A stretch of DNA of 64,000 bases from Cobetia sp. L2A1 (GTDB lineage Bacteria; Pseudomonadota; Gammaproteobacteria; Pseudomonadales; Halomonadaceae), in the NCBI RefSeq assembly GCF_009796845.1, contig NZ_CP047025.1, positions 434,001 to 498,000 on the forward strand, in the 5' to 3' direction. Shown here piece by piece: positions 9,224-21,537 of the stretch (the first letter of the stretch is position 1; every line of letters starts with the position of its first letter). The notes under the pieces are model-generated. The model did not search any database. It was not told the origin of the DNA and was given only the letters and a program-made list of their open reading frames with translations. The translations under genes and the position numbers were made by a program.

Positions 9224-9298
9224 TGTTCTGTTCGATCGTTTCTGGTTCTGTCGTTTCTGGTTCTGTCGTTTCTGGTTCTGCTATTTTCTGCTCTGTTG
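9224..9298 (+). repeat. 15-bp tandem repeat between nasT and nasS
   Basis: Five units of a T-rich 15-base sequence fill the gap. Units at 9239-9253 and 9254-9268 are identical (TTTCTGGTTCTGTCG), the one at 9269-9283 differs at its end, and the outer two are degenerate. It starts seven bases after the nasT stop and ends before the nasS ribosome site. Confidence 0.85.
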
Positions 9299-9331
9299 TT
9301 TCTTGCTACGTCTGCCCATGAGGTGTCTGTG

Positions 9332-10540
9332 ATGCTCAGTGATGCACCCTTGAATGATCACCAGCTGACGCTGGGACTGATGCCGCTCAATGATGCTGCG
9401 CCCTTCGTGGTGGCCGAGCAGCTGGGATTTTTCCGGGATGAAGGGCTCGCGGTCACGCTCAAGTGGCAGCCGTCCTGGGCTGCACTGCGTGATGACCTGC
9501 AGACAGGTGTCTTGCAGGGGGCGCAGATGCTGGCCTTGATGCCATTGACCTCAACGTTGGGGCTGGACGGTCGCGCGACACCGATCATCAGCGCAATGAC
9601 GCTGAATCTGGGCGGCAATGCCATCACCTTGTCACGCTCGCTGATGGCGACGTTGGCGGAAGAAGAGCATGTGCTTGATAGCCCTCTGGCGATTGCCTGT
9701 GCGCTGGGCGAGCACGTCAGACGGCGTCGTCAGCGCGGTGAAGCACCGCTGAGACTCGCGAGCGTGCATCCGTTCTCCTCGCATCGCTATCTGCTGCGGT
9801 ATTGGCTGGCGGCGGGCGGGATTGACCCTGATTCACAGATTGATATGCGCGCGGTGGCCCCGCCACTGATGGCAGCGCAACTCGCTTCGGGCATCCTGGA
9901 TGGTTTCTGTGTCGGTGAGCCGTGGAACAGTCTGGCCAGTGTGCAGGGCATGGGGCAGGTGGTCGCTGGTAGTCATGATATCTGGCGCTTCGGGCAGGAA
10001 AAGGTGCTGGGCGTGCGGGAAGACTGGGCGGAGCAGCATCCGGTGGCGCATCAGGCGCTGATACGCTCGCTACTCAAGGCCTGTGCGTGGCTGGACCGCC
10101 CTGATAATCGTCAGCAGGCCGCTGCCTGGCTGCATGATGAAGGCTTGCCCGAAGTGCCGATGTCAGTGATCGCGCGCGGGCTTGCGGATGTCGATGTCGA
10201 GCAGTCGGTGGAGAATTTTCAGCAATCCAATGCCGGGTGGACGATCTTCCATCGTTACGCCGCCAATTTCCCGTGGCGCTCGCACACTCGCTGGTACGTT
10301 TCCCAGATGCAGCGTTGGGGACATTTGCATGGCATCAGCGAGCATGATCTCGCGGAGACACTGACACGCTGTGTGCGGCCGGATCTCTATCGCATCGCCG
10401 CACGTGGGCTGGGCATGGTCGTGCCGGCAAGCGATGAACGCAGCGAAGGCAATCATCCCGCGCCCTGGTGGCTGAGCGGTGAGGCGGGGCAGATACCGAT
10501 GCCGGAAGATGGCTTCATCGACGGTGCCGTCTTTGAGTAG
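9332..10540 (+). CDS. nasS: Nitrate sensor NasS (NrtA/CmpA-like)
   Basis: 402-residue protein related to the substrate-binding proteins of nitrate and bicarbonate ABC transporters, but without a signal peptide, so it should stay in the cytoplasm. Family hallmarks are LTLGLMPLNDAAPFVVAEQ near the start, LASVHPFSSHRYLLRYWLAA (about 148) and DGFCVGEPWN (about 190). NasS is known to bind nitrate and then release NasT. The ATG at 9332 follows GAGGTG; an upstream TTG at 9296 lies inside the tandem repeat and was rejected. Partner of the preceding nasT. Confidence 0.86.
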   Translation: MLSDAPLNDHQLTLGLMPLNDAAPFVVAEQLGFFRDEGLAVTLKWQPSWAALRDDLQTGVLQGAQMLALMPLTSTLGLDGRATPIISAMTLNLGGNAITLSRSLMATLAEEEHVLDSPLAIACALGEHVRRRRQRGEAPLRLASVHPFSSHRYLLRYWLAAGGIDPDSQIDMRAVAPPLMAAQLASGILDGFCVGEPWNSLASVQGMGQVVAGSHDIWRFGQEKVLGVREDWAEQHPVAHQALIRSLLKACAWLDRPDNRQQAAAWLHDEGLPEVPMSVIARGLADVDVEQSVENFQQSNAGWTIFHRYAANFPWRSHTRWYVSQMQRWGHLHGISEHDLAETLTRCVRPDLYRIAARGLGMVVPASDERSEGNHPAPWWLSGEAGQIPMPEDGFIDGAVFE

Positions 10541-10691
10541 CAGAGCCGTCTTTGAGCAGCCGAGTCGGGTATTGAGCAGCAGGGTGGCAGTCGTTGACGA
10601 GAAATGAGCATATGAAACCTGACTGCTCAGACATGCTGACACGAGTGTGTGATATTCTGAAACCACTGCCAGCACCGTGTCAGGGGATCGC

Positions 10692-11312
10692 ATGACCACT
10701 CGCAAGTCTCAGATTCGCAAGGATAATGTCGGGCGTATTTTGCTCGCTGCCGAGAAGGTATTCGCGCTCAAGGGCTATGTCGGCGCCAGCATGGTCGATA
10801 TTGCCGCTGAAGTAGAGCTGCCCAAGTCAAATCTGCATTACTACTTCAGTACCAAGGAGGCCCTCTATCGCGCTGTGCTCGATGGCCTGTTGGCGTTGTG
10901 GAAGGAAGATGCGCTGTGCTTTGAGGCCTACGACGACCCTCAGCTGGTGCTCTCCACCTATATTCGCGCCAAGATGATGCACTCGCGTCAGCGCCCGTAT
11001 GGCTCCAAGGTGTGGGCCAGCGAAATCATGCAGGGTGCGCCAGTGCTGGGCGAGGAGCTGACGGTCTGGCTTGATGAGTGGGCCGAGATGAAGAAGTCGC
11101 GCCTGCGTAGCTGGATTGCCGACGCGCGTATCGACAATGTCGATGCCTCCGCTTATCTCTACATGATCTGGGCCAGCACCCAGCACTACGCCGACTTCGA
11201 TCACCAGATCGCTGTCCTCAATCATGGCCATGCACTGAGTGACCGTGAGTTCGAGCAAGCGGTACAGAATGTCACGCGCGTATTGTTGAAGGGCGTGGGG
11301 CTTTCCGCATGA
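10692..11312 (+). CDS. rutR: TetR-family regulator, RutR-like
   Basis: 206-residue regulator with an N-terminal TetR helix-turn-helix (AEKVFALKGYVGASMVDIAAE, then LPKSNLHYYFSTKEALY) and the long C-terminal ligand domain typical of RutR/YcdC, including SKVWASEIMQGAPVL and YLYMIWASTQHYADF. RutR of E. coli responds to uracil and thymine and controls pyrimidine use. The gene lies next to a complete reductive pyrimidine catabolic operon, which supports the same job here. The ATG at 10692 follows GGGGAT; a GTG at 10677 is an alternative. The gene converges on preA and ends at a shared hairpin. Confidence 0.82.
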   Translation: MTTRKSQIRKDNVGRILLAAEKVFALKGYVGASMVDIAAEVELPKSNLHYYFSTKEALYRAVLDGLLALWKEDALCFEAYDDPQLVLSTYIRAKMMHSRQRPYGSKVWASEIMQGAPVLGEELTVWLDEWAEMKKSRLRSWIADARIDNVDASAYLYMIWASTQHYADFDHQIAVLNHGHALSDREFEQAVQNVTRVLLKGVGLSA

Positions 11313-11391
11313 GGAAAGCATCGATAATGATTAGTTGTTAGCTTTTTGATAACAATTCACGCTTTCTGTTGGTTGGTGAGTGGGTGCAAGA

Positions 11392-11420
11392 AAGGGCTGC
11401 CATTGCTGGCAGCCCTTTTT
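11392..11420. terminator. Intrinsic terminator between rutR and preA
   Basis: Perfect 11-base stem AAGGGCTGCCA with TGGCAGCCCTT (11392-11402 and 11407-11417), loop TTGC, followed by a T run. It lies between convergent genes and could act on both. Confidence 0.88.
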
Positions 11421-11479
11421 GGTTTGCGCTCTTCACGTGCTTTGTCTGACGGTCAGGTGGCCTGCGCTTTCGTACAGGA

Positions 11480-12826
11480 TCAGGCGGCGCGGTGCGGGTT
11501 GCGCGGGTCTTCCATCCAGTTCATGTACGGCTTGCCGGTGTCCTGCACTTCCATGGTGATGCAGTCATCGACCGGGCAGGTAATCTCGCACAGATTGCAG
11601 CCCACACAGTCAGCATCCTTCACCTCATATTTGGCGGTGCCGTTGTCCTTGGCCAGATGCATGATGGCTTGATGCGAGGTGTCTTCGCAGGCGATATAGC
11701 AGCGCCCACAGCCGATGCACTTGTCCTGATCGATACGCGCGATCACCTGATAGTTCATGTCCAACTGTTTCCAGTCGGTGGTATTGGGCACCGCGGCGCG
11801 CGTGAAATCATCGATCTTCTGATACCCCTGCTTGTCCATCCAGCGGCCCAGGCCATCCTTCATCTCCTCGACGATACGGAAGCCATGCAGCATCGCTGCC
11901 GTACATACCTGCACGCTACCCGCGCCGAGCGCGATGAATTCCGCGGCGTCTTCCCAGGTGGAGATACCCCCGATGCCCGATATCGGCAGGGTAGCGGTTT
12001 CTGGCGTGCGCGCGATTTCCGCCACCATGTTCAGTGCGATGGGCTTCACGGCACTGCCGCAATAGCCACCGTGGGTGCTGCGATCGCCGACGATGGGGTG
12101 GGCGATCATGCGATCAAGGTCAAGATGGGTGATGGAGTTGATGGTGTTGATCAGCGAGACGGCATCCGCACCGCCACGCCAGGCGGCCTTGGCAGGTTCG
12201 CGCACGTCGGTGATGTTGGGGGTCAGTTTGACGATGACCGGCAGTGAGCTGTAGGTCTTGCACCAGCGCGTGACCTTCTCGACATATTCCGGCACCTGAC
12301 CGACGGCCGCACCCATGCCGCGTTCCGGCATACCATGCGGGCAACCGAAGTTGAGCTCGATACCATCACAGCCAGTGGCCTCGACCTGCGGCAGGATGGT
12401 CTTCCAGGCCTCTTCTTCGCACGGCACCATCAGTGAGACGATCAACGCGTGGTCTGGCCAGTCCTTCTTGACCTGGGTGATCTCACGCAGGTTGATCTCC
12501 AGTGAACGGTCGGTGATCAGCTCGATGTTGTTGAAGCCGCTGACTTCACCATTCGGGCCGTAGTGTGCCGAGTAGCGCGAAGAGACGTTCACCGCGGCCG
12601 GGTCTTCGCCCAGTGTCTTCCACACCACGCCACCCCAACCCGCTTCAAAGGCACGTACCACGTTATAGGCCTTGTCGGTCGGCGGCGCACTGGCGAGCCA
12701 GAAGGGATTCGGCGAGCGAATACCGGCGAAATTGATCGACAGATCTGCCTTGTAGCTGACGACATGATCATCGCTAGCGCCTGCGGGGCGGGCGTTATCT
12801 TCATTGAGCGGGGTATGAATGGTCAT
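11480..12826 (-). CDS. preA: NAD-dependent dihydropyrimidine dehydrogenase subunit PreA
   Basis: 448 residues. The N-terminal 330 residues are an FMN TIM barrel of the dihydroorotate dehydrogenase type (LNFGCPHGMPERGMG near residue 158, then the nucleobase-binding loop). The C-terminus is a double 4Fe-4S ferredoxin with CIGCGRCYIAC and CVGCNLCEITCPVDDC. With PreT it reduces uracil and thymine to the 5,6-dihydro forms using NADH. The ATG overlaps the PreT stop in an ATGA arrangement, so the two are translationally coupled. Last gene of the pyrimidine catabolic operon. Confidence 0.93.
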   Translation of the reverse strand: MTIHTPLNEDNARPAGASDDHVVSYKADLSINFAGIRSPNPFWLASAPPTDKAYNVVRAFEAGWGGVVWKTLGEDPAAVNVSSRYSAHYGPNGEVSGFNNIELITDRSLEINLREITQVKKDWPDHALIVSLMVPCEEEAWKTILPQVEATGCDGIELNFGCPHGMPERGMGAAVGQVPEYVEKVTRWCKTYSSLPVIVKLTPNITDVREPAKAAWRGGADAVSLINTINSITHLDLDRMIAHPIVGDRSTHGGYCGSAVKPIALNMVAEIARTPETATLPISGIGGISTWEDAAEFIALGAGSVQVCTAAMLHGFRIVEEMKDGLGRWMDKQGYQKIDDFTRAAVPNTTDWKQLDMNYQVIARIDQDKCIGCGRCYIACEDTSHQAIMHLAKDNGTAKYEVKDADCVGCNLCEITCPVDDCITMEVQDTGKPYMNWMEDPRNPHRAA

Positions 12827-14196
12827 CAGGCGGCCTCCACCTTGAGCATCAGATCGTGATGGATGGCCTCGGCGGCCAGCTTGCCGTGAGCAACGGCTTG
12901 AACGGTGAGGTCTTGCCCGCGCGCGATGCAGTCACCTCCGGCGTAAACGCCCGGCAGGCTGGTACGCAGCATGGTATCAACTTCAATCTTTGCCCCACTG
13001 CGGGCAAGCCCCGCAGCATGCGCGTCGCTCAGGCTCGCATCATCAAAGCCTTGGCCGATCGCGGTAAACACGCCGTCACAGGCAAGTGAGAAGGTCTCGC
13101 CGCTGTCGTTCAGGCGGCCATCTTCTACACGGGTGCGCGCGAACTGCATGGCGCTGAGTTGACCGTCGGTATTGCTGTCGATGGCCAGCGGGCGCGCCCA
13201 GGTATGAATCATCACGCCATTGGCACGGGCGATGTCCTGCTCGTGCGGGGTGGCGGACATCTGTGCTTCACCGCGTCGATAGACGAGGTCGACGCTGTCG
13301 GCGCCCAGTCGTTTGACCTGTACCGCGATGTCGATGGCGGTATTGCCTGCACCGATCACCACTGCGTGTTTCGGCACCGCCAGCGCATTCAGCTCACTGC
13401 TCTGACGCAGCACCTTGATGTAGTCGGTGGCCGCCATCAGGCCGGGGGCATCCTCACCGGTCAGACCCAGTGCGTGGCTGGTACCGAGGCCAAGGCCGAG
13501 GAAGACGCTGTCGAATTCACGAGTCAGCTCGGCAATGGCGAGGTTGTCGCCCAGTCGCTTGCCGTGACGAATCTCGATGCCGCCGATCTCAAGCAGGAAT
13601 TCCACTTCACGTGCGGCGAAGTCGTCGGTCAGCTTGTAGCGAGCGATGCCGTATTCGTTCAGGCCGCCGGCCTTCTCTTCCGCTTCGAAGATCACCACCT
13701 CATGGCCGAAGCGCGCCAGGCGATGGGCGCAGGAAAGCCCTGCAGGCCCGGCGCCGACCACGGCCACGCGGCGCCCGGAACTGGCGGCACGTGTGAACGG
13801 ATGGGACTCGAACTTGGCGTTATCCAGTGCATGGCGCTGCAGCAGGCCGATCAATACTGGCTGGCACTCATCACCCTGATTGCGCACGCAGGACTGCTCG
13901 CAGAGGATCTCGGTGGGGCAGACACGGGCGCAGCTTCCGCCGAGGATATTGGCGTCGAGAATTTCGCTAGCGGCACCTTCGAGGTTGTCGTCGTGAATCC
14001 GGCGAATGAAGGTCGGGATGTCGATGCTGGTCGGGCAGGCCTTGATGCAGGGTGCGTCATAGCAGTAAAGACAGCGCGAGCTTTCGATGATGGCCTGGCG
14101 CTTGCCGAGTGCTGGGTGAAGATCGCTGAAACGCGCATTCAGCGCATCTTCCTCGAACCCTGCAGGGGTCCAATGGGAAGGAGAGGTGGTGTTCAC
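12826..14196 (-). CDS. preT: NAD-dependent dihydropyrimidine dehydrogenase subunit PreT
   Basis: 456 residues, related to the small subunit of glutamate synthase. An N-terminal cysteine-rich Fe-S region (CLYCYDAPCIKACPTSIDIP, then CARVCPTEILCEQSC) is followed by an FAD site VVGAGPAGLSCAHRLA (about 145) and an NAD(H) site VIGAGNTAIDIAVQVKRLGA (about 275). It passes electrons from NADH to PreA. The start was placed at GTG 14196, which has AGGAG seven bases before it; the ATG at 14265 has no ribosome site. The stop overlaps the preA start. Confidence 0.92.
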   Translation of the reverse strand: MNTTSPSHWTPAGFEEDALNARFSDLHPALGKRQAIIESSRCLYCYDAPCIKACPTSIDIPTFIRRIHDDNLEGAASEILDANILGGSCARVCPTEILCEQSCVRNQGDECQPVLIGLLQRHALDNAKFESHPFTRAASSGRRVAVVGAGPAGLSCAHRLARFGHEVVIFEAEEKAGGLNEYGIARYKLTDDFAAREVEFLLEIGGIEIRHGKRLGDNLAIAELTREFDSVFLGLGLGTSHALGLTGEDAPGLMAATDYIKVLRQSSELNALAVPKHAVVIGAGNTAIDIAVQVKRLGADSVDLVYRRGEAQMSATPHEQDIARANGVMIHTWARPLAIDSNTDGQLSAMQFARTRVEDGRLNDSGETFSLACDGVFTAIGQGFDDASLSDAHAAGLARSGAKIEVDTMLRTSLPGVYAGGDCIARGQDLTVQAVAHGKLAAEAIHHDLMLKVEAA

Positions 14197-14381
14197 GGTG
14201 TGGCTCCTGCCCGCGCTTGGATGCGCGGAATGATTGTTGTTAATTGTTATCAGGCGATACGGCATTGAGCGTGTTGAAGGATGTTGATTCGGCTTTCGTT
14301 TTTGAACAGGGCGTATGACCGGGCTTTTGACTGAGCTTACAAACAGAGCAGCGCGTCAGGGGCGCTGCCCGTCAAGAAGAG

Positions 14382-16836
<2,455 letters not shown>

Positions 16837-17589
16837 GTCTTCCTCATCGGGCGCTAAAGCACCAGGTTGTTGTTGTATTTGCTTCGCTATCGACTGCTGT
16901 ATTGACGGTACGTTCTGTAGGGCGAACATCAGGATGAGCCATGCATATACGGCTGCCACGCTGCACCTTGATGAATCCAGCCCCTTGGTGATCGCTGATA
17001 TATTCATCAATCAATCTGGCGCAGTGAGCAGGAACTACCAAAACACTGATCAAGAATTATTCCTGATCAAAGATCCTGTCTTCTCAGTCAGCTTACTGAA
17101 CATTAGTCAGTGTTCAGGTGAACAGCAAGGCGCGAGGAGAATTAAATTTAATAATAGATAACTGTCTGAATGTAATGGAATTTTGTTTTTATTTTCCTTG
17201 ATTGTCACCATCATGGTGCTCTTCTTAAAAGCATGCACCTTATGTGATACCAATAAAAATCATCCTATTTTCAATAGGTTGAGTTGAGTTTTTCGAGTGT
17301 TTGGATAACGCGCCTTGCACCGCAATAGAACCTGACCATACTGACGAGTGTTGTCTAACTAACGTCATGTGATATGCCTCCTATCCAATGGTCGTAGCTT
17401 TTGATAAATCTCACAAACTGTCTGATTAGACAGGATTGATTTATGGGCATTAATCAAGGGTTAGGCATGACATTTGCCTGACTAACGTGATGAATATCGC
17501 AAGAAGAGCAGACGGGAGGCGCGCAGGGTAATTACGAGGCACCATCAGGCGGTACCAACAATAACAACAGCTGAGACAGGTGAGGAATC
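16837..17589. promoter_or_regulatory. Divergent control region of the pyrimidine catabolism genes
   Basis: 753 AT-rich bases between the divergent operon and carrier gene. Visible elements are an inverted repeat CTGAACA/TGTTCAG (17096-17117), an inverted repeat CTGTCT/AGACAG (17418-17433), and an 18-base direct repeat (17352-17369 and 17475-17492, three mismatches) with the core CTAACTAACGT / CTGACTAACGT. Any of these could be the RutR operator. No gene or classic TTGACCA-type RutR palindrome was found. Confidence 0.5.
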
Positions 17590-19107
17590 ATGGCCCCGAC
17601 ACAGACGCGCTCGCACATGGTGCGCAGCAACGAGGAGATGATCGAGCTGGTAGTGGCAGAGGATGTTGCCGCCAGCCCGCGCTATAACGAAGATATTGCA
17701 CCGACGAAAAGCGCTGAACGCACCTGGTCGCGCTGGAACATCGCGGCCTTGTGGGTTGGCATGTCGATTTGTGTGCCCACCTATACCTTGGGCGGTGTGT
17801 TGACTGCTTACTTCGGGCTGAGTGTCAGCGAGGCACTGGTGACGATTCTGGTCGCCAATATCGTGGTGCTGATTCCGCTGACCCTCAACGCCTTTCCCGG
17901 CACGCGTTTCGGGATCCCCTTCCCTGTCGTACTGCGCTCATCGTTCGGCATCATCGGCTCCAATGTGCCGTGCATGATTCGTGCAGTGGTGGCGTGTGGC
18001 TGGTTTGGCATCCAGACGATGTTCGGTGGCCTGGCGATCCATCTATTGCTGTCGAGCATGTCGGCAGACTGGAAGGCGCTCGGGGGTGTTGGTGAAGTCA
18101 TTGGCTTCTTCTTGTTCTGGGCGCTCAACCTGTTCGTGGTGATCCGTGGCGCTGAATCCATCAAGTGGCTGGAAACGCTCTCCGCGCCGCTATTGCTGGC
18201 GGTAGGGGTCGGGTTGATGGTGTGGGCGTTGCCGCATACGTCGATCAGTGAGCTGCTGGCTCAGCCGCCCAATCGCCCTGAAGGCGATGGTGTGGCGAGC
18301 TACTTCATGGCGGGTCTGACGGCAATGGTCGGTTTCTGGGCGACACTGTCACTCAACATTCCCGATTTCAGTCGTTACGCCAAGAGTCAGAAAGACCAGA
18401 TTGTCGGTCAGATCATCGGCCTGCCTCTGACGATGTTCTTCTTCGCCGCACTGGGTGTGGTGCTGACGGCCGCTTCCAGCTCGCTGGTGGGAGAAACCAT
18501 CTCCGATCCGGTCAATCTGATCGGGCGTATCGATAGCCCGGGCTGGGTCGCCATCGCCATGGTACTGATCATCATCGCGACGTTGTCGACCAACACCGCA
18601 GCCAATATCGTCTCGCCGACCAATGACTTTCAGAACATCGCGCCCAAGTTGATCAATCAGACACGCGGTGTGCTGCTCACCGGACTGGTTGGCGTACTGC
18701 TGATGGGCTTCGAGCTGATCAAGAAGTTGGGCTGGATCGAGTCGGACGTGAGTCTCGAGAGTCTCTATTCCAACTGGCTGCTGGGCTATTCGAGTCTGCT
18801 GGGGCCGATTGCCGGCATCATGATCGTCGACTACTTCGTGATTCGGCGCCAATCCTTCGATCTACCATCACTTTATCTGGATGGCGGTGCCTATCCTGCC
18901 TTCAATCCAGCGGGCTTTATCGCCTTCTTCGTACCAGTGGGCCTGACGGTGATCAGTTTCTCCCAGCCGGCCTTCTCCTGGTTCTACGACTATGGCTGGT
19001 TCACCGGCTCGTTACTGGGGGCGCTGATGTACTTTGTCTCCAGCAAGCTGTTGGACAAGGCGCCGTCGGTGGTATTGCCGGCAGCCGGTAGCCCGAGGGC
19101 GTACTGA
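17590..19107 (+). CDS. NCS1-family nucleobase:cation symporter
   Basis: 505-residue inner-membrane carrier with about 12 helices, of the nucleobase:cation symporter-1 family. Family features include the N-terminal RTWSRWNIAALWVGMSICVP, then CGWFGIQTMFGGLA (about 138) and NIPDFSRYAKSQKDQI (about 255). It should import uracil, thymine or a related compound (allantoin or hydantoins are other NCS1 substrates) for the divergent pathway. The ATG at 17590 follows GTGAGGA. It ends at a hairpin terminator at 19144. Confidence 0.88.
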   Translation: MAPTQTRSHMVRSNEEMIELVVAEDVAASPRYNEDIAPTKSAERTWSRWNIAALWVGMSICVPTYTLGGVLTAYFGLSVSEALVTILVANIVVLIPLTLNAFPGTRFGIPFPVVLRSSFGIIGSNVPCMIRAVVACGWFGIQTMFGGLAIHLLLSSMSADWKALGGVGEVIGFFLFWALNLFVVIRGAESIKWLETLSAPLLLAVGVGLMVWALPHTSISELLAQPPNRPEGDGVASYFMAGLTAMVGFWATLSLNIPDFSRYAKSQKDQIVGQIIGLPLTMFFFAALGVVLTAASSSLVGETISDPVNLIGRIDSPGWVAIAMVLIIIATLSTNTAANIVSPTNDFQNIAPKLINQTRGVLLTGLVGVLLMGFELIKKLGWIESDVSLESLYSNWLLGYSSLLGPIAGIMIVDYFVIRRQSFDLPSLYLDGGAYPAFNPAGFIAFFVPVGLTVISFSQPAFSWFYDYGWFTGSLLGALMYFVSSKLLDKAPSVVLPAAGSPRAY

Positions 19108-19143
19108 AGCGAAGTCCTGATCAACAAATCGTGGTAACAGAAC

Positions 19144-19174
19144 AAGCGGGGCTGCCAAGTTGGCAGCCCCGCTT
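19144..19174 (+). terminator. Intrinsic terminator after the NCS1 carrier
   Basis: Perfect 14-base stem AAGCGGGGCTGCCA with TGGCAGCCCCGCTT and an AGT loop. The T run after it is weak (CATTGG). Confidence 0.75.
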
Positions 19175-19200
19175 CATTGGTGGCAGGTCAGGCTGAGTGA

Positions 19201-19240
19201 GCCCAGCCCAGCCCAGCCCAGCCCAGCCCAGCCCAGCCCA
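19201..19240. repeat. Pentanucleotide microsatellite (GCCCA)8
   Basis: Eight uninterrupted copies of GCCCA, followed by two variant units (GCTCA, GCTCG) that include the LysR stop codon region. It lies between the convergent carrier and LysR genes, touching the 3' end of the latter. Confidence 0.95.
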
Positions 19241-19242
19241 GC

Positions 19243-20136
19243 TCAGCTCGGCAGCGCGGATGTCCGGCCTTCAAAGCGTTCGACCATGAAGTCGACGAAC
19301 TGACGCACCTTGGGTGACAGATGACGATGGCGGGGATAGACGATCCACACCCCGGTATCGCGCACGCGATAGTCGTTGAGAACCGCAATCAGCTCGCCGC
19401 TTTGCAGGTACGGTGTCACATAGTAGTCAGGTAGCTGGGCTATCCCGAGACCCTTGAGTGCGGCGTCGAGCAGCGCTGGGCCTGAATTGGCCTGCCAGCT
19501 TCCCGTGATGCGCACTTCACGGCGCTGGCCCTCTACCTCGAACAACCATTCACGCTTGGAACCTGCCAGGCAGCGATGGCTGGAGAGTTCTGACAGCGTA
19601 TGTGGGCGTGGTTCGCGTTGAAAATAGTCATGCGAGGCGACGACATATTCGCGTCGATCGACCAGGCGGCGCGCGATCAGCGAGGAGTCCTTGAGCACCC
19701 CCATGCGGATGGCGACGTCGTAGCCTTCGTCAATCAGCTCCACCGGACGATTGGTGAAGTGCATCTGCACTTCGAGCTGGGGATGCTTGAGCTGAAAGTC
19801 ATTGACCAGCGGTGCCACGTAGCGCTCACCGAAGGTGGTGGCACTGGTCAGTTTGAGGACACCGCTGGGGCGGGCATGAAAATCACCGATGGCCTGTTCG
19901 GCGGCGCGAAAGCCATCAAACAGATGATGACAGTGCTCGTAATACACCTGCCCAGCATCGGTCAGACGGGTCTGGCGCGTCGTCCGGTAGAGCAGCTGGG
20001 TGTCGAGCTGGGCTTCCAATTGACTGATCAGGCGACTGACATGGGAGCTGGAAACCGCGAGATGACGGGCTGCACCGGAAAAAGAGCCGATTCTGACGAC
20101 TTCCACAAATGCTTCGATGCGGTCCCAGCGCTGCAT
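19243..20136 (-). CDS. LysR-family transcriptional regulator
   Basis: 297-residue LysR regulator. The N-terminal winged helix-turn-helix reads FVEVVRIGSFSGAARHLAVS then SSHVSRLISQLEAQLDTQLL; the rest is the two-lobed inducer domain. The ATG at 20136 follows AAGGGG. It is divergent from frmA-fghA with a gap of 174 bases, so it most likely controls formaldehyde detoxification, as LysR regulators do beside frmA homologues in many proteobacteria. The stop codon is directly followed by the GCCCA array, so slippage there would not change the protein. Confidence 0.85.
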   Translation of the reverse strand: MQRWDRIEAFVEVVRIGSFSGAARHLAVSSSHVSRLISQLEAQLDTQLLYRTTRQTRLTDAGQVYYEHCHHLFDGFRAAEQAIGDFHARPSGVLKLTSATTFGERYVAPLVNDFQLKHPQLEVQMHFTNRPVELIDEGYDVAIRMGVLKDSSLIARRLVDRREYVVASHDYFQREPRPHTLSELSSHRCLAGSKREWLFEVEGQRREVRITGSWQANSGPALLDAALKGLGIAQLPDYYVTPYLQSGELIAVLNDYRVRDTGVWIVYPRHRHLSPKVRQFVDFMVERFEGRTSALPS

Positions 20137-20217
20137 ACCAACCCCTTGGTCATTGTTGTTGTATGGCAATAATCATCTGAGTACAGGCACCTTAATACAC
20201 CTGTGGCGACTGCGTAG

Positions 20218-21420
<1,203 letters not shown>

Positions 21421-21537
21421 GCCATTCTTGAGCCGCGCCTGAAAGGGCCTGTACTCGACGAGGACGTGATCCTTGCAGACGGCGTCGGCCAGCTGATGCC
21501 GTCTGCATGGGGCGATATCTGACAGGAGAGTCATACG

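Noticed and set aside
19201..19240. Phase-variable switch for the LysR regulator
   Set aside because: The array lies after the LysR stop codon, so unit loss or gain does not change the reading frame.
19188..19388. Reading frame of GLGWA repeats across the GCCCA array
   Set aside because: It is created by the microsatellite itself and overlaps the LysR gene end; not a protein.
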